This document shows, piece after piece, positions 1 to 5,653 of a stretch of 6,927 nt of DNA (position 1 is its first letter; each line of letters begins with the position of its first letter). Position numbers and translations under genes: made by a program. Below the pieces are notes generated by a model. The model searched no databases. It was given only the letters and a program-made list of their open reading frames with translations, and was not told the origin of the DNA. The stretch comes from Actinomycetes bacterium (GTDB taxonomy: Bacteria; Actinomycetota; Acidimicrobiia; Acidimicrobiales; Palsa-688). The stretch lies in the NCBI GenBank assembly GCA_021827225.1, contig JAKAXG010000227.1:1-6927 (forward strand). The letters run 5' to 3'.

Positions 1-2
1 CC

Positions 3-416
3 GATCTCAACGCCTTCTCCGGCCCGTGGCAGCAGGTGGTCGGCACGGTCCTGGCCGCGGTGGCCATGGCCGCCGTGCCCATCGTGGCCATCCGCCTGCG
101 GAACCGGGCGGCCGGGGCCGCCGCCGTCTGCGGCGCGCTGCTCGTGCTGGGGTCGCAGCTGACCGCCGCGGTGATCCAGGTGGACCAGCCGGTGTCACCG
201 GCCCAGATCGGGCTCAGCAACGGCGCGGCCGCCCGGCTGGGACTCCAACTGGCCCTGAAGCTGACCGGCTGGTTCACCGTCGACGCCCTCGCCGCCTTCG
301 CCCTCTTCGCCGCCGTGATGGTGTGGGCCACTCTGAGGGTTGATCACGAGAACTCACCCGGCAGCCGCCCGAACGCCCCGGACTTCCGCAGGGACAGGAT
401 CGCCTGGCCGTCGTAG
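3..416 (+). CDS. Hypothetical multi-pass membrane protein, C-terminal part (5' end outside window)
   Basis: I do not recognise this protein family. The frame is open from the first bases of the window, so the 137 residues seen are only the C-terminal part; a GTG at 36 is an in-frame codon and not a convincing start. Three hydrophobic stretches are visible, at about residues 12-32, 38-60 and 92-113 of the visible part. They are rich in Ala, Val and Leu and probably span the cytoplasmic membrane. A polar segment (VIQVDQPVSPAQIGLSNG) joins the second and third. After the last one comes a hydrophilic tail rich in Arg, Pro and Asp that ends at TAG 414-416. The last 73 bases lie antisense to the end of the CoA-transferase gene, so the tail is coded on the opposite strand of conserved sequence. 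The competing frame ending at 343 reads as Arg/Gly-rich shadow. The membrane character is clear; the function is unknown. Confidence 0.6.
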   Translation, partial: DLNAFSGPWQQVVGTVLAAVAMAAVPIVAIRLRNRAAGAAAVCGALLVLGSQLTAAVIQVDQPVSPAQIGLSNGAAARLGLQLALKLTGWFTVDALAAFALFAAVMVWATLRVDHENSPGSRPNAPDFRRDRIAWPS

Positions 417-1549
417 CCGGCCTCGGCCAGCACCTCCTCGGTGTGCTCGCCGATGAGGGGCGCCGGCCGGCGCACCGACTGGGGGGCACCGGCGAAGCGC
501 ACGGGCGGGGGTATGACCCGGTAGCCACCGGCGTGGGGATGGCGCGCCAGCGGTAGCTCCTCGACCAGGTCGTCGAGGCGCCCCACCTCCGCCGCCGGCA
601 CGTCGTGCTCCCGGAAGAAGGCCAGCCACTCGGCGGTGGTGCCGTCTTTCAGCATGTCCCCGACCTGGCGGTAGAGGAACGGGGAGTTGGCGATCCGGTT
701 CCGGCCCGTGGCGTAGCGCTCGTCGCCGAGCAGGTCCTCCCGGCCCCCCGCCGCGAAGATGGAGTCGTAGTGCTCCTTGGTGTAGGGCAGGGCCATGATC
801 CAGCCGTCCGAGGTCTCCCACGGGCCCCGCTCGGTGTTCAGGATCCGGGGGTAGCCGGCCGGCCCCAACGCCGGCTGCGGTATGGCCGCCGCCCCGTGCT
901 CCACCAGGGTGAACGCCTTCATGGTCTCGGCCATCGGCACCTCGATGTGCTCCCCCCGGCCGGTGACCGCCCTGCGGTAGAGGGCTGCCAGCACCGAGTA
1001 GACGATCGTCAGGCCGCACACCTTGTCGGCCATGATGGTGGCGCTGACCATGGGCCGGCCGGTGAGGCGGGAGGTGGCGTCGGCGATGCCCGTCTCGGTC
1101 TGAACGACGTCGTCGTAGGCCGGCTCGTCCGCCCTGGGACCGTCACTCGGGTAGCCGTGCGCCTGGCAGAACACCACGTCGGGGCGGCGGGCCGAGACGT
1201 CGGCGTAGGAGATCCCGGCCCGGGCCAGCGTCGCCGGGCGCAGGTTGGTGACGAATACGTCGCAGGTGGCGGCGATGGCCAGGAGGGCGTCGTGGCCGTC
1301 CGGGGTCTTGAAATCGAGTGACACGTTCCGCTTGTTGCGCAGGAGGTTCAGCGCCACCCCGGAGAGCTGGGGGATCGGGCCTTCGCCCATGCTCCGGTTG
1401 TTCTCGCCCCGGGGGGGCTCCACCGTGATGACATCGGCGCCGAGGTCTCCGAGGATCTGGGTGGCGTAGGGGCCCATGACCACGGAGGTCAGGTCGAGGA
1501 CGCGGACGCCGTCGAGCGGCCCCGACGGTGTCGGTGGTTGGGGACTCAC
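344..1549 (-). CDS. Family III CoA-transferase (CaiB/BaiF type)
   Basis: Cytoplasmic enzyme that moves CoA between carboxylic acids through a mixed-anhydride/thioester intermediate; the actual donor and acceptor cannot be read from sequence. The 401-residue length is normal for the family. The N-terminal signature DGVRVLDLTSVVMGPYATQ (residues 13-31) is followed by GDLGADVITVEPP (34-46) and the NKRNVSLDF block (72-80). The motif AYDDVVQTETG (144-154) is the CoA-transferase form; the GHDINY-like motif of alpha-methylacyl-CoA racemases is absent, which argues against a racemase. Asp175 in MADKVCG aligns with the catalytic Asp169 of formyl-CoA transferase, and TGRGEHIEVPMAET (196-209) follows as expected. 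The C-terminal LIGEHTEEVLAEAGY (365-379) is also typical. I chose GTG 1549 because the conserved domain begins about 12 residues later; no strong ribosome site precedes it. It is divergent from the epoxide hydrolase, and its 3' end overlaps the membrane-protein gene by 73 bases. Confidence 0.93.
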   Translation of the reverse strand: MSPQPPTPSGPLDGVRVLDLTSVVMGPYATQILGDLGADVITVEPPRGENNRSMGEGPIPQLSGVALNLLRNKRNVSLDFKTPDGHDALLAIAATCDVFVTNLRPATLARAGISYADVSARRPDVVFCQAHGYPSDGPRADEPAYDDVVQTETGIADATSRLTGRPMVSATIMADKVCGLTIVYSVLAALYRRAVTGRGEHIEVPMAETMKAFTLVEHGAAAIPQPALGPAGYPRILNTERGPWETSDGWIMALPYTKEHYDSIFAAGGREDLLGDERYATGRNRIANSPFLYRQVGDMLKDGTTAEWLAFFREHDVPAAEVGRLDDLVEELPLARHPHAGGYRVIPPPVRFAGAPQSVRRPAPLIGEHTEEVLAEAGYDGQAILSLRKSGAFGRLPGEFS

Positions 1550-1624
1550 CCGTTCAGGATGGCATGGCCGGGCGGACGGCTACGGTGAGACGCCGTCCCG
1601 TCACGACGCCGATAGGAGGGTGGC
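1550..1624. promoter_or_regulatory. Divergent intergenic region with interrupted palindrome
   Basis: This 75-bp gap must hold the start signals of both the CoA-transferase (minus) and the epoxide hydrolase (plus). It contains a perfect 7-bp inverted repeat, GGACGGC (1574-1580) and GCCGTCC (1592-1598), separated by 11 bp. Inside the spacer, TACGGT (1581-1586) fits the actinobacterial -10 pattern TAnnnT for rightward transcription, although no good -35 lies at the usual distance. The arrangement would suit a dimeric repressor covering a promoter, which is inference. In such GC-rich DNA a palindrome of this size can also arise by chance. Confidence 0.35.
1614..1620 (+). promoter_or_regulatory. 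Shine-Dalgarno site of the epoxide hydrolase
   Basis: AGGAGGG ends four bases before the ATG at 1625. It is the strongest ribosome-binding site in the window and settles the start of the epoxide hydrolase gene. Confidence 0.85.
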
Positions 1625-2761
1625 ATGCCCGACGATGTGGAGCCGTTCTGGATCGACGTGCCCGAGGAGGACCTGCAGGATCTGGCCGGGCGCTTGAGGA
1701 GGACCCGCTGGCCGGAGCCGGCGACGGTCGGGGACTGGTCCCAGGGGGTGCCGCTCGCCTACATACGGGAACTGTGCTCCTACTGGGCGGAGGGCTACGA
1801 CTGGCCGGCCCGGCAGAAGTACCTGAACTCCTTCCCCCACTACCGGACCGAGATCGACGGGCTGGGCATCCACTTCCTCCACGTCCCGTCCCCGCACGAC
1901 GGTGCCCTGCCGCTCGTCCTCACCCACGGCTGGCCGGGGTCTTTCGTGGAGTTCCTGGACGTGATCGGCCCGCTCACCGACCCGACCGCCCACGGCGGGG
2001 ATGCCGGTGACGCCTTCCACGTCGTGGTGCCGTCGCTGCCCGGCTACGCCTTCTCCGGCAAGCCCACCTCGCCGGGGTGGGGCGTCGAGCGGACCGCCCG
2101 GGCGTGGGCCGCCCTCATGGACCGGCTCGGCTACGACCGCTTCGGCGCCCAGGGCGGCGACTGGGGTTCCATGGTCACCACCAGCCTGGCCCAGCAGGCA
2201 CCCGACCGCGTGGCCGGCATCCACCTGAACATGATCCTGGGATTCCCCGGGCCCGACGACGGCGAGCCCACCGGGCAGGAGCAGTCGGCCCTGGCCGCTC
2301 TGAACGCCTACATGGCCCACGACTCCGGGTACTCCAAGCAGCAGTCCACCCGCCCGCAGACCCTGGGCTACGCCCTGGTCGACTCCCCGGTCGGACAGTG
2401 CGCCTGGATCCTCGAGAAGTTCTGGTCCTGGAGCGACACCGCCGGCGATCCGGTGGGAGCCCTCGGCGCCGACCGGATCCTGGACAACGTCATGCTCTAC
2501 TGGCTCAACGCCGCCGGCGCGTCGTCGGCGCGCCTGTACTGGGAGTCGTTCAACAACCCTCCCCGCGGCCCGGTGCCGGTCCCTATGGGCGGCTCCGTGT
2601 TCCCGAAGGAGATCTTCCGGACCTCGCGCAGGTGGGCGCAACGGCAGTTCCCCGACATCCGCCACTGGGGGGAGCCGGCGGTGGGCGGCCACTTCGCCGC
2701 TTTCGAGCAGCCGGCCATCTTCGTCGACGAGGTGCGCCGGTTCTTCCGCACCGTGCGCTGA
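1625..2761 (+). CDS. Epoxide hydrolase, microsomal-EH type (EHN domain plus alpha/beta hydrolase)
   Basis: Predicted to hydrolyse an epoxide to a vicinal diol through a covalent ester intermediate. The 378 residues start with an epoxide-hydrolase N-terminal domain (about 5-110, with FWIDVPEEDLQDLAGRLRRT at 8-27) and continue into the alpha/beta-hydrolase core. HGWPGS (101-106) is the oxyanion-hole motif. GGDWGS (177-182) carries the nucleophile Asp179. Tyr236 in SGYSKQQ and Tyr305 in LYWESF match the two ring-opening tyrosines. Glu329 in FPKEIF and His356 in GGHFAAFE complete the triad; their 27-residue spacing equals that of Glu404 and His431 in mammalian microsomal EH. There is no N-terminal membrane anchor or signal peptide, so the enzyme should be soluble and cytoplasmic. 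The ATG at 1625 follows a strong ribosome site. Its neighbours, a CoA-transferase and a transporter, suggest catabolism of an organic compound, but the substrate is unknown. All key residues are present. Confidence 0.94.
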   Translation: MPDDVEPFWIDVPEEDLQDLAGRLRRTRWPEPATVGDWSQGVPLAYIRELCSYWAEGYDWPARQKYLNSFPHYRTEIDGLGIHFLHVPSPHDGALPLVLTHGWPGSFVEFLDVIGPLTDPTAHGGDAGDAFHVVVPSLPGYAFSGKPTSPGWGVERTARAWAALMDRLGYDRFGAQGGDWGSMVTTSLAQQAPDRVAGIHLNMILGFPGPDDGEPTGQEQSALAALNAYMAHDSGYSKQQSTRPQTLGYALVDSPVGQCAWILEKFWSWSDTAGDPVGALGADRILDNVMLYWLNAAGASSARLYWESFNNPPRGPVPVPMGGSVFPKEIFRTSRRWAQRQFPDIRHWGEPAVGGHFAAFEQPAIFVDEVRRFFRTVR

Positions 2762-2776
2762 GGGCCGGACGCGAAC

Positions 2777-2808
2777 ACGGGGCCGGCACCTTGCGGTACC
2801 GGCCCCGT
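2777..2808. terminator. Shared hairpin terminator between convergent genes
   Basis: The arms ACGGGGCCGG (2777-2786) and CCGGCCCCGT (2799-2808) pair perfectly over 10 bp. The inner bases extend the stem by three more pairs past one mismatch, leaving the loop TTGC (2791-2794). It lies 16 bp after the epoxide hydrolase stop and 52 bp beyond the transporter stop on the other strand, so it could end transcription from both sides. No T-run follows on either strand, as is common in actinobacterial hairpin terminators. Confidence 0.65.
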
Positions 2809-2813
2809 CGGTC

Positions 2814-2847
2814 ACCGGACCCGGACGCCCGGGTTCGGGTCGCCGGT
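2814..2847. terminator. Second, weaker hairpin beside the shared terminator
   Basis: ACCGGACCCG (2814-2823) pairs with CGGGTCGCCGGT (2836-2847) if two bases bulge. A local alternative is ACCCGG (2819-2824) with CCGGGT (2829-2834) around the four-base loop ACGC. It lies nearest the transporter stop and could be that gene's own first terminator, with the larger hairpin as backup. The stem is imperfect and this call is uncertain. Confidence 0.35.
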
Positions 2848-2860
2848 CAGGCGTAGGCCG

Positions 2861-4537
2861 TCAGGCGTTGGAGGCCATGCCCAGTTTGGCCATCTCCGCC
2901 TGGATCATGGCCTCATGGGCCTCTTCGTCCTCGCGGGCCTTCTTGGGCGACCACCGGCCCCGCATCAGCGGGACGGTGCCGAGGAAGAAGATCATGCCGC
3001 CGAAGCAGATCCAGTACCAGGTCTTCCACTGGCCGGGTGCGTCCTTGGCGGCCTTGGCCACTGAGGCGCCGTGCGCTTCCAGGTAGGCCACGTCGGCCTT
3101 GGGGGCCTTGCTGGCGGCGATCAGGTCCTGGATGTAGTTGGGTCCGAGCGCCTGGTGGGCCACGCCGAGGGCCTGGGCGTTGGTCGGGTCCTTGGCCAGC
3201 GTCTGCAGCGTAGCGGGTGGCAGCGTGAACGCCGGGTACTTGGCCACGATGGCCGACACGTTGCCGCCGTAGTTGACCAGCGGGGTGACCGAATTGATGA
3301 CCGCCGGCAGGATCAGGAAGCAGACGAACACGACGACCCGGATAATCCAGCCCCAGATGGCCAGCCCGGTGGCGGTGAGGGCCGGGTTCCGGGCTTCGAC
3401 CGTCTCGGTGAAGCTGGCCATCCACGGCACGTAGGCGACGCCGAGCATGAATGACATGAGGGCCACCAGGATGGCCAGGTGGTAGTAGCTCGGGTGGCGC
3501 CCGGCCTGGTTCAGGTAGAGGACCAGCATGATGGCTGACGCCACCCCTCCGCCGATCATGAAGGGCTTGCGGACCCGCAGCCGGTCGGAGAGAAGGCCGG
3601 TGACGACCACGGCTATGACGTTGAAGCCCCAGTTCCAGTTGCCGAGGCCGTTGCCGTCCTTTACCGAGAAGCCGAACACGGTCGCGAAGTAGATGAGACC
3701 GAAGCCCACCGCGGTGTAGTACACGAGCAGGTAGATCGAGATGCCCAGGGCCGACACGATGACGTCGGGCTTGATCAGCTGTCCCCACGGGTTCTTCAGG
3801 GATTCCTCGACGTTGATGCCTTTGGCTTTGGCCTCGATCAGTGCCCGGTCCTCCATGGTCACCATCAACTGGTCCCGCAGGCCGGGTGACAGCTCCTTCA
3901 GACCCACCAGGGCGATGACGGCCACCACCAGGCCGGCGATGCCGCAGATGTGGTACTCATGGGTCCAGAAGCTCGGCGAGGGGTTGTTGCCGATGGTGTT
4001 GGTGGCGACGACCGACACGATGAGCGAGCCGAGCACCGGCCCGGTAGTCCAGAAACCCATTGCTGAGGCCCGGCCGACCTGCGGGGAGAAGTCCCGTATC
4101 AGGGCCGGCGTGGCCACCAGGCAGATGCCCTCGACCATCCCGACCAGCCATCCCTCAACGGTGAACACCCACTTGTCGGTGGCGGAGGGGATGATTACGG
4201 CGACGAAGATGCCGGTGAGGATGAGGCCGACCACCACCAGGTTGGTGCGGCCCAGCCGGTCGGTGAGCCCGGCGAAGAGTGAACCGAACGCGCCGATGAG
4301 GTTCCCGAAGGCCAGGGTGTACACGAAGAACGTGAAGCTCATGTGCAGTTTCGTCAGGATCAGCGTCGAGACCGAGCCGCCGACGTAGAGCTCGTAGTAG
4401 AGCGTCACCGTGGCCAGCACGGTGATCGCCAGGTACATGATCCGCCGACCGGTGTCGGGGTAGGCGTCGAGCTGCCGGTTCCAGAGACCGGACAGCCCTC
4501 TTGAACTGGTCGTTCGGCCAGCAGTGGTCACGGACAT
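2861..4537 (-). CDS. Major facilitator superfamily transporter with large extracytoplasmic insertion
   Basis: Secondary transporter of the cytoplasmic membrane, 558 residues with about twelve hydrophobic spans (roughly 33-50, 68-90, 99-117, 126-147, 160-180, 197-213, 257-288, 300-316, 326-342, 352-374, 388-413 and 506-527). The MFS loop 2-3 signature is clear in GLTDRLGRT (90-98), and its second-half counterpart in GLLSDRLRVRK (314-324). PALIRDFSPQVGRASAMGFW (144-163) is another well-formed conserved-looking block. Two features exceed the usual 400-450 residues: a charged cytoplasmic loop between spans 6 and 7 (214-256), and a hydrophilic Ala/Lys-rich segment of about 90 residues between spans 11 and 12 (about 414-505), which the topology places outside the cell. 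The charged C-terminal tail (528-558) is cytoplasmic. The ATG at 4537 has a G-rich stretch seven to twelve bases upstream. The substrate is unknown; adjacency to the epoxide hydrolase hints at an organic acid or xenobiotic, but this is weak. Confidence 0.9.
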   Translation of the reverse strand: MSVTTAGRTTSSRGLSGLWNRQLDAYPDTGRRIMYLAITVLATVTLYYELYVGGSVSTLILTKLHMSFTFFVYTLAFGNLIGAFGSLFAGLTDRLGRTNLVVVGLILTGIFVAVIIPSATDKWVFTVEGWLVGMVEGICLVATPALIRDFSPQVGRASAMGFWTTGPVLGSLIVSVVATNTIGNNPSPSFWTHEYHICGIAGLVVAVIALVGLKELSPGLRDQLMVTMEDRALIEAKAKGINVEESLKNPWGQLIKPDVIVSALGISIYLLVYYTAVGFGLIYFATVFGFSVKDGNGLGNWNWGFNVIAVVVTGLLSDRLRVRKPFMIGGGVASAIMLVLYLNQAGRHPSYYHLAILVALMSFMLGVAYVPWMASFTETVEARNPALTATGLAIWGWIIRVVVFVCFLILPAVINSVTPLVNYGGNVSAIVAKYPAFTLPPATLQTLAKDPTNAQALGVAHQALGPNYIQDLIAASKAPKADVAYLEAHGASVAKAAKDAPGQWKTWYWICFGGMIFFLGTVPLMRGRWSPKKAREDEEAHEAMIQAEMAKLGMASNA

Positions 4538-4543
4538 TCACAA

Positions 4544-4549
4544 CCCCCC
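4544..4549 (-). promoter_or_regulatory. Possible ribosome-binding site of the MFS transporter
   Basis: On the minus strand six consecutive G residues lie six bases before the ATG at 4537. The spacing is right for a Shine-Dalgarno site, but the run lacks the A of the GGAGG core, so pairing with 16S rRNA would be imperfect. Confidence 0.4.
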
Positions 4550-4573
4550 GATTGGTTCCATTTGTGAGGTTTG

Positions 4574-4593
4574 CCGGAGCCCCCCGGCTCCGG
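4574..4593 (-). promoter_or_regulatory. Perfect hairpin in the 5' leader of the MFS gene
   Basis: CCGGAGCC (4574-4581) and GGCTCCGG (4586-4593) form an 8-bp perfect stem with a four-base loop, G-only on the minus strand and C-only on the plus strand. It ends 36 bases before the transporter's start codon, so it would lie in the leader of any mRNA starting upstream. It could be an attenuator-like element, an mRNA-stabilising structure, or a terminator for the upstream GDPD gene. No T-run follows it on the minus strand. Confidence 0.45.
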
Positions 4594-4732
4594 TGCGTGG
4601 CACGCTAAACGAAACGATAGGTGGTTAACAACGGTCAGCCGTGGCACCGCAGCCGGAAAAGTTGGGATTTGTCCGGAATGACGGTCAGATTCGTCAACGC
4701 GCCTGTCCTAAAGGTCACAGCCGGGCCGTCCG

Positions 4733-4751
4733 AACCGGGCTCCGCCCGGTT
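4733..4751 (-). terminator. Hairpin at the 3' end of the GDPD gene
   Basis: AACCGGGC (4733-4740) and GCCCGGTT (4744-4751) are perfectly complementary across a three-base loop. On the minus strand the stem begins within the GDPD stop codon. No clear T-run follows, only a short TTT some 20 bases on, so it is a possible terminator rather than a sure one. Confidence 0.4.
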
Positions 4752-5535
4752 AGACCCAGGCGCCCCGGCGGACCAGCAGATCCTTGAGGGCCGACGGGCG
4801 GTCGGTCATGATCCCGTCGGCGCCCAGATCGAGCAGCTTCTCCATCGAAGCGGCGTCGTCCACGGTCCAGACGTGCACCTGGACCCCGGCCCGGTGGGCG
4901 GTGTCGAGCAGCCTGCGGTCCACGACCGGCACCCGGCCCTGCCGTATCGGGACCTGAGCGGCGCCGAATCCGCTCACCCGGGCGCCCACGGCTCGCGACG
5001 CCTGACCCGGGAGGACGCTCGCCAACCGCAGGGCGGTGCTCGCCGCCGGCCCCATGCCCGTGCACAGCCGGGGACCGATGGCCCGGCGGAGGCGGGCCAG
5101 CCGCCGGTCGCTGAAGGAGGTGATGCACACCCGGTCCACCGCCCCCGAGCGGTGGATGGTCTCGATCAGCGGGCCGACCACGCTGTCGTGCTTGGCGTCG
5201 ATGTTCCAGCGCAGGTCGGGCCAGGCCGCCAGCACGTCATCCAGGCGGGGTACCGGCTCGTCGCTGCCGCGCAGGCGCACGGCGGACAGCTCCGCCCAGG
5301 TCATCTCCCGCACCAGCCCGCTGCGCTCGGTGGTGCGGGCCAGGTCCTCGTCGTGGATGGTGACGACGATGCCGTCCGAGGTGGCGTGCACGTCGGTCTC
5401 GACGTAGTGGTAGCCCAGTTTCTGGGCGTGGCGGAACGATGTCCAGCTGTTCTCCGCCGCTTCGAGGGCTCCCCCCCGGTGGGCGAACGCTATGGGACCG
5501 GGATGGTCCAGGAAGGCGAATCGTGGCGCGCTCAC
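4750..5535 (-). CDS. Glycerophosphodiester phosphodiesterase (GDPD family)
   Basis: Hydrolyses glycerophosphodiesters, the deacylation products of phospholipids, to glycerol 3-phosphate and an alcohol. The 261 residues match a single GDPD domain. The motifs occur in order: AHRGG (18-22) with catalytic His19; AAENSWTSFRHAQKLG (26-41), the PENT-like block; ETDVH (46-50) with metal ligands Glu46 and Asp48; TIHDEDLARTT (59-69) with the second catalytic His61; NIDAK (111-115), where Asp113 takes the place of the more common Glu; VHVWTVDD (220-227); and GADGIMTDRP (238-247) near the C-terminus. No signal peptide or membrane span is seen, so the enzyme is probably cytoplasmic. The frame stays open far upstream to 6543, but that part is antisense to bluB and Arg/Ser-rich. 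GTG 5535 is chosen because it lies just before the domain (VSAPRFAFLDHPGPIAFAHRG) and no good ATG is nearby. It is divergent from bluB-cobT. Confidence 0.93.
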   Translation of the reverse strand: MSAPRFAFLDHPGPIAFAHRGGALEAAENSWTSFRHAQKLGYHYVETDVHATSDGIVVTIHDEDLARTTERSGLVREMTWAELSAVRLRGSDEPVPRLDDVLAAWPDLRWNIDAKHDSVVGPLIETIHRSGAVDRVCITSFSDRRLARLRRAIGPRLCTGMGPAASTALRLASVLPGQASRAVGARVSGFGAAQVPIRQGRVPVVDRRLLDTAHRAGVQVHVWTVDDAASMEKLLDLGADGIMTDRPSALKDLLVRRGAWV

Positions 5536-5542
5536 GGCAGCG

Positions 5543-5548
5543 ACCCTA
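5543..5548 (-). promoter_or_regulatory. Candidate -10 element for a leaderless GDPD transcript
   Basis: On the minus strand TAGGGT fits TAnnnT and ends seven bases before the GTG start at 5535. Transcription would then begin at or next to the start codon. No good -35 is seen. The absence of a Shine-Dalgarno site fits a leaderless mRNA, which is common in Actinobacteria. Confidence 0.3.
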
Positions 5549-5616
5549 CCGACTCGTCCACCGCCGGTGCTCCGGGACCTGTGCGGACGGCCGCCGTCAG
5601 GGGCGGGGACGGCCGT

Positions 5617-5653
5617 TTGCTCACGGCAGGCCCGCAGGTCATACGCTCGACGT
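5617..5653 (+). promoter_or_regulatory. Candidate leaderless promoter of bluB-cobT
   Basis: TACGCT (5642-5647) fits the actinobacterial -10 pattern TAnnnT and stands six bases before the GTG at 5654. If the G of that codon is the transcription start, the last T sits exactly at -7. TTGCTC (5617-5622) is a partial -35 with a 19-bp spacer, slightly long. No Shine-Dalgarno site precedes the GTG, which agrees with a leaderless start. Confidence 0.4.

Larger units (their letters stand above)
4538..4749. promoter_or_regulatory. Intergenic leader and likely promoter region of the transporter, with repeats
   Basis: This is the longest non-coding stretch in the window and is visibly less GC-rich between about 4600 and 4720 than the genes around it. 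It contains two copies of CGTGGCAC (4596-4603, 4640-4647; 44 bp apart) and two of ACGGTCAG (4631-4638, 4681-4688; 50 bp apart). An odd palindrome, GCGTGGCACGC (4595-4605), covers the first copy of the former. On the minus strand TTGACG (4692-4697) resembles a -35 element and TTGTTA (4626-4631) is a second candidate, but I cannot place a convincing -10 for either. The repeats could be regulator sites for the transporter gene; this is inference. Confidence 0.4.

Noticed and set aside
344..1549. Alpha-methylacyl-CoA racemase instead of CoA-transferase
   Set aside because: The racemase GHDINY-like motif is missing, and the AYDDVVQTETG and MADKVCG blocks fit the CoA-transferase branch.
1601..2815. 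Minus-strand frame of 404 codons opposite the epoxide hydrolase
   Set aside because: It is antisense to a gene with a complete catalytic set and a strong ribosome site. Its product is Arg/Gly/Val-rich without motifs, the usual result of GC-rich codon bias read in reverse.
3741..4388. Plus-strand frame of 215 codons opposite the transporter
   Set aside because: It is rich in Thr, Ser, Pro, Met and Arg, as expected from reading membrane-protein codons backwards, with no ribosome site or domain.
5536..5653. Cobalamin riboswitch before bluB-cobT
   Set aside because: The gap is only 118 bp, no B12-box-like sequence was seen, and the likely promoter abuts the start codon. BluB-CobT being a B12 gene is not enough to call one.
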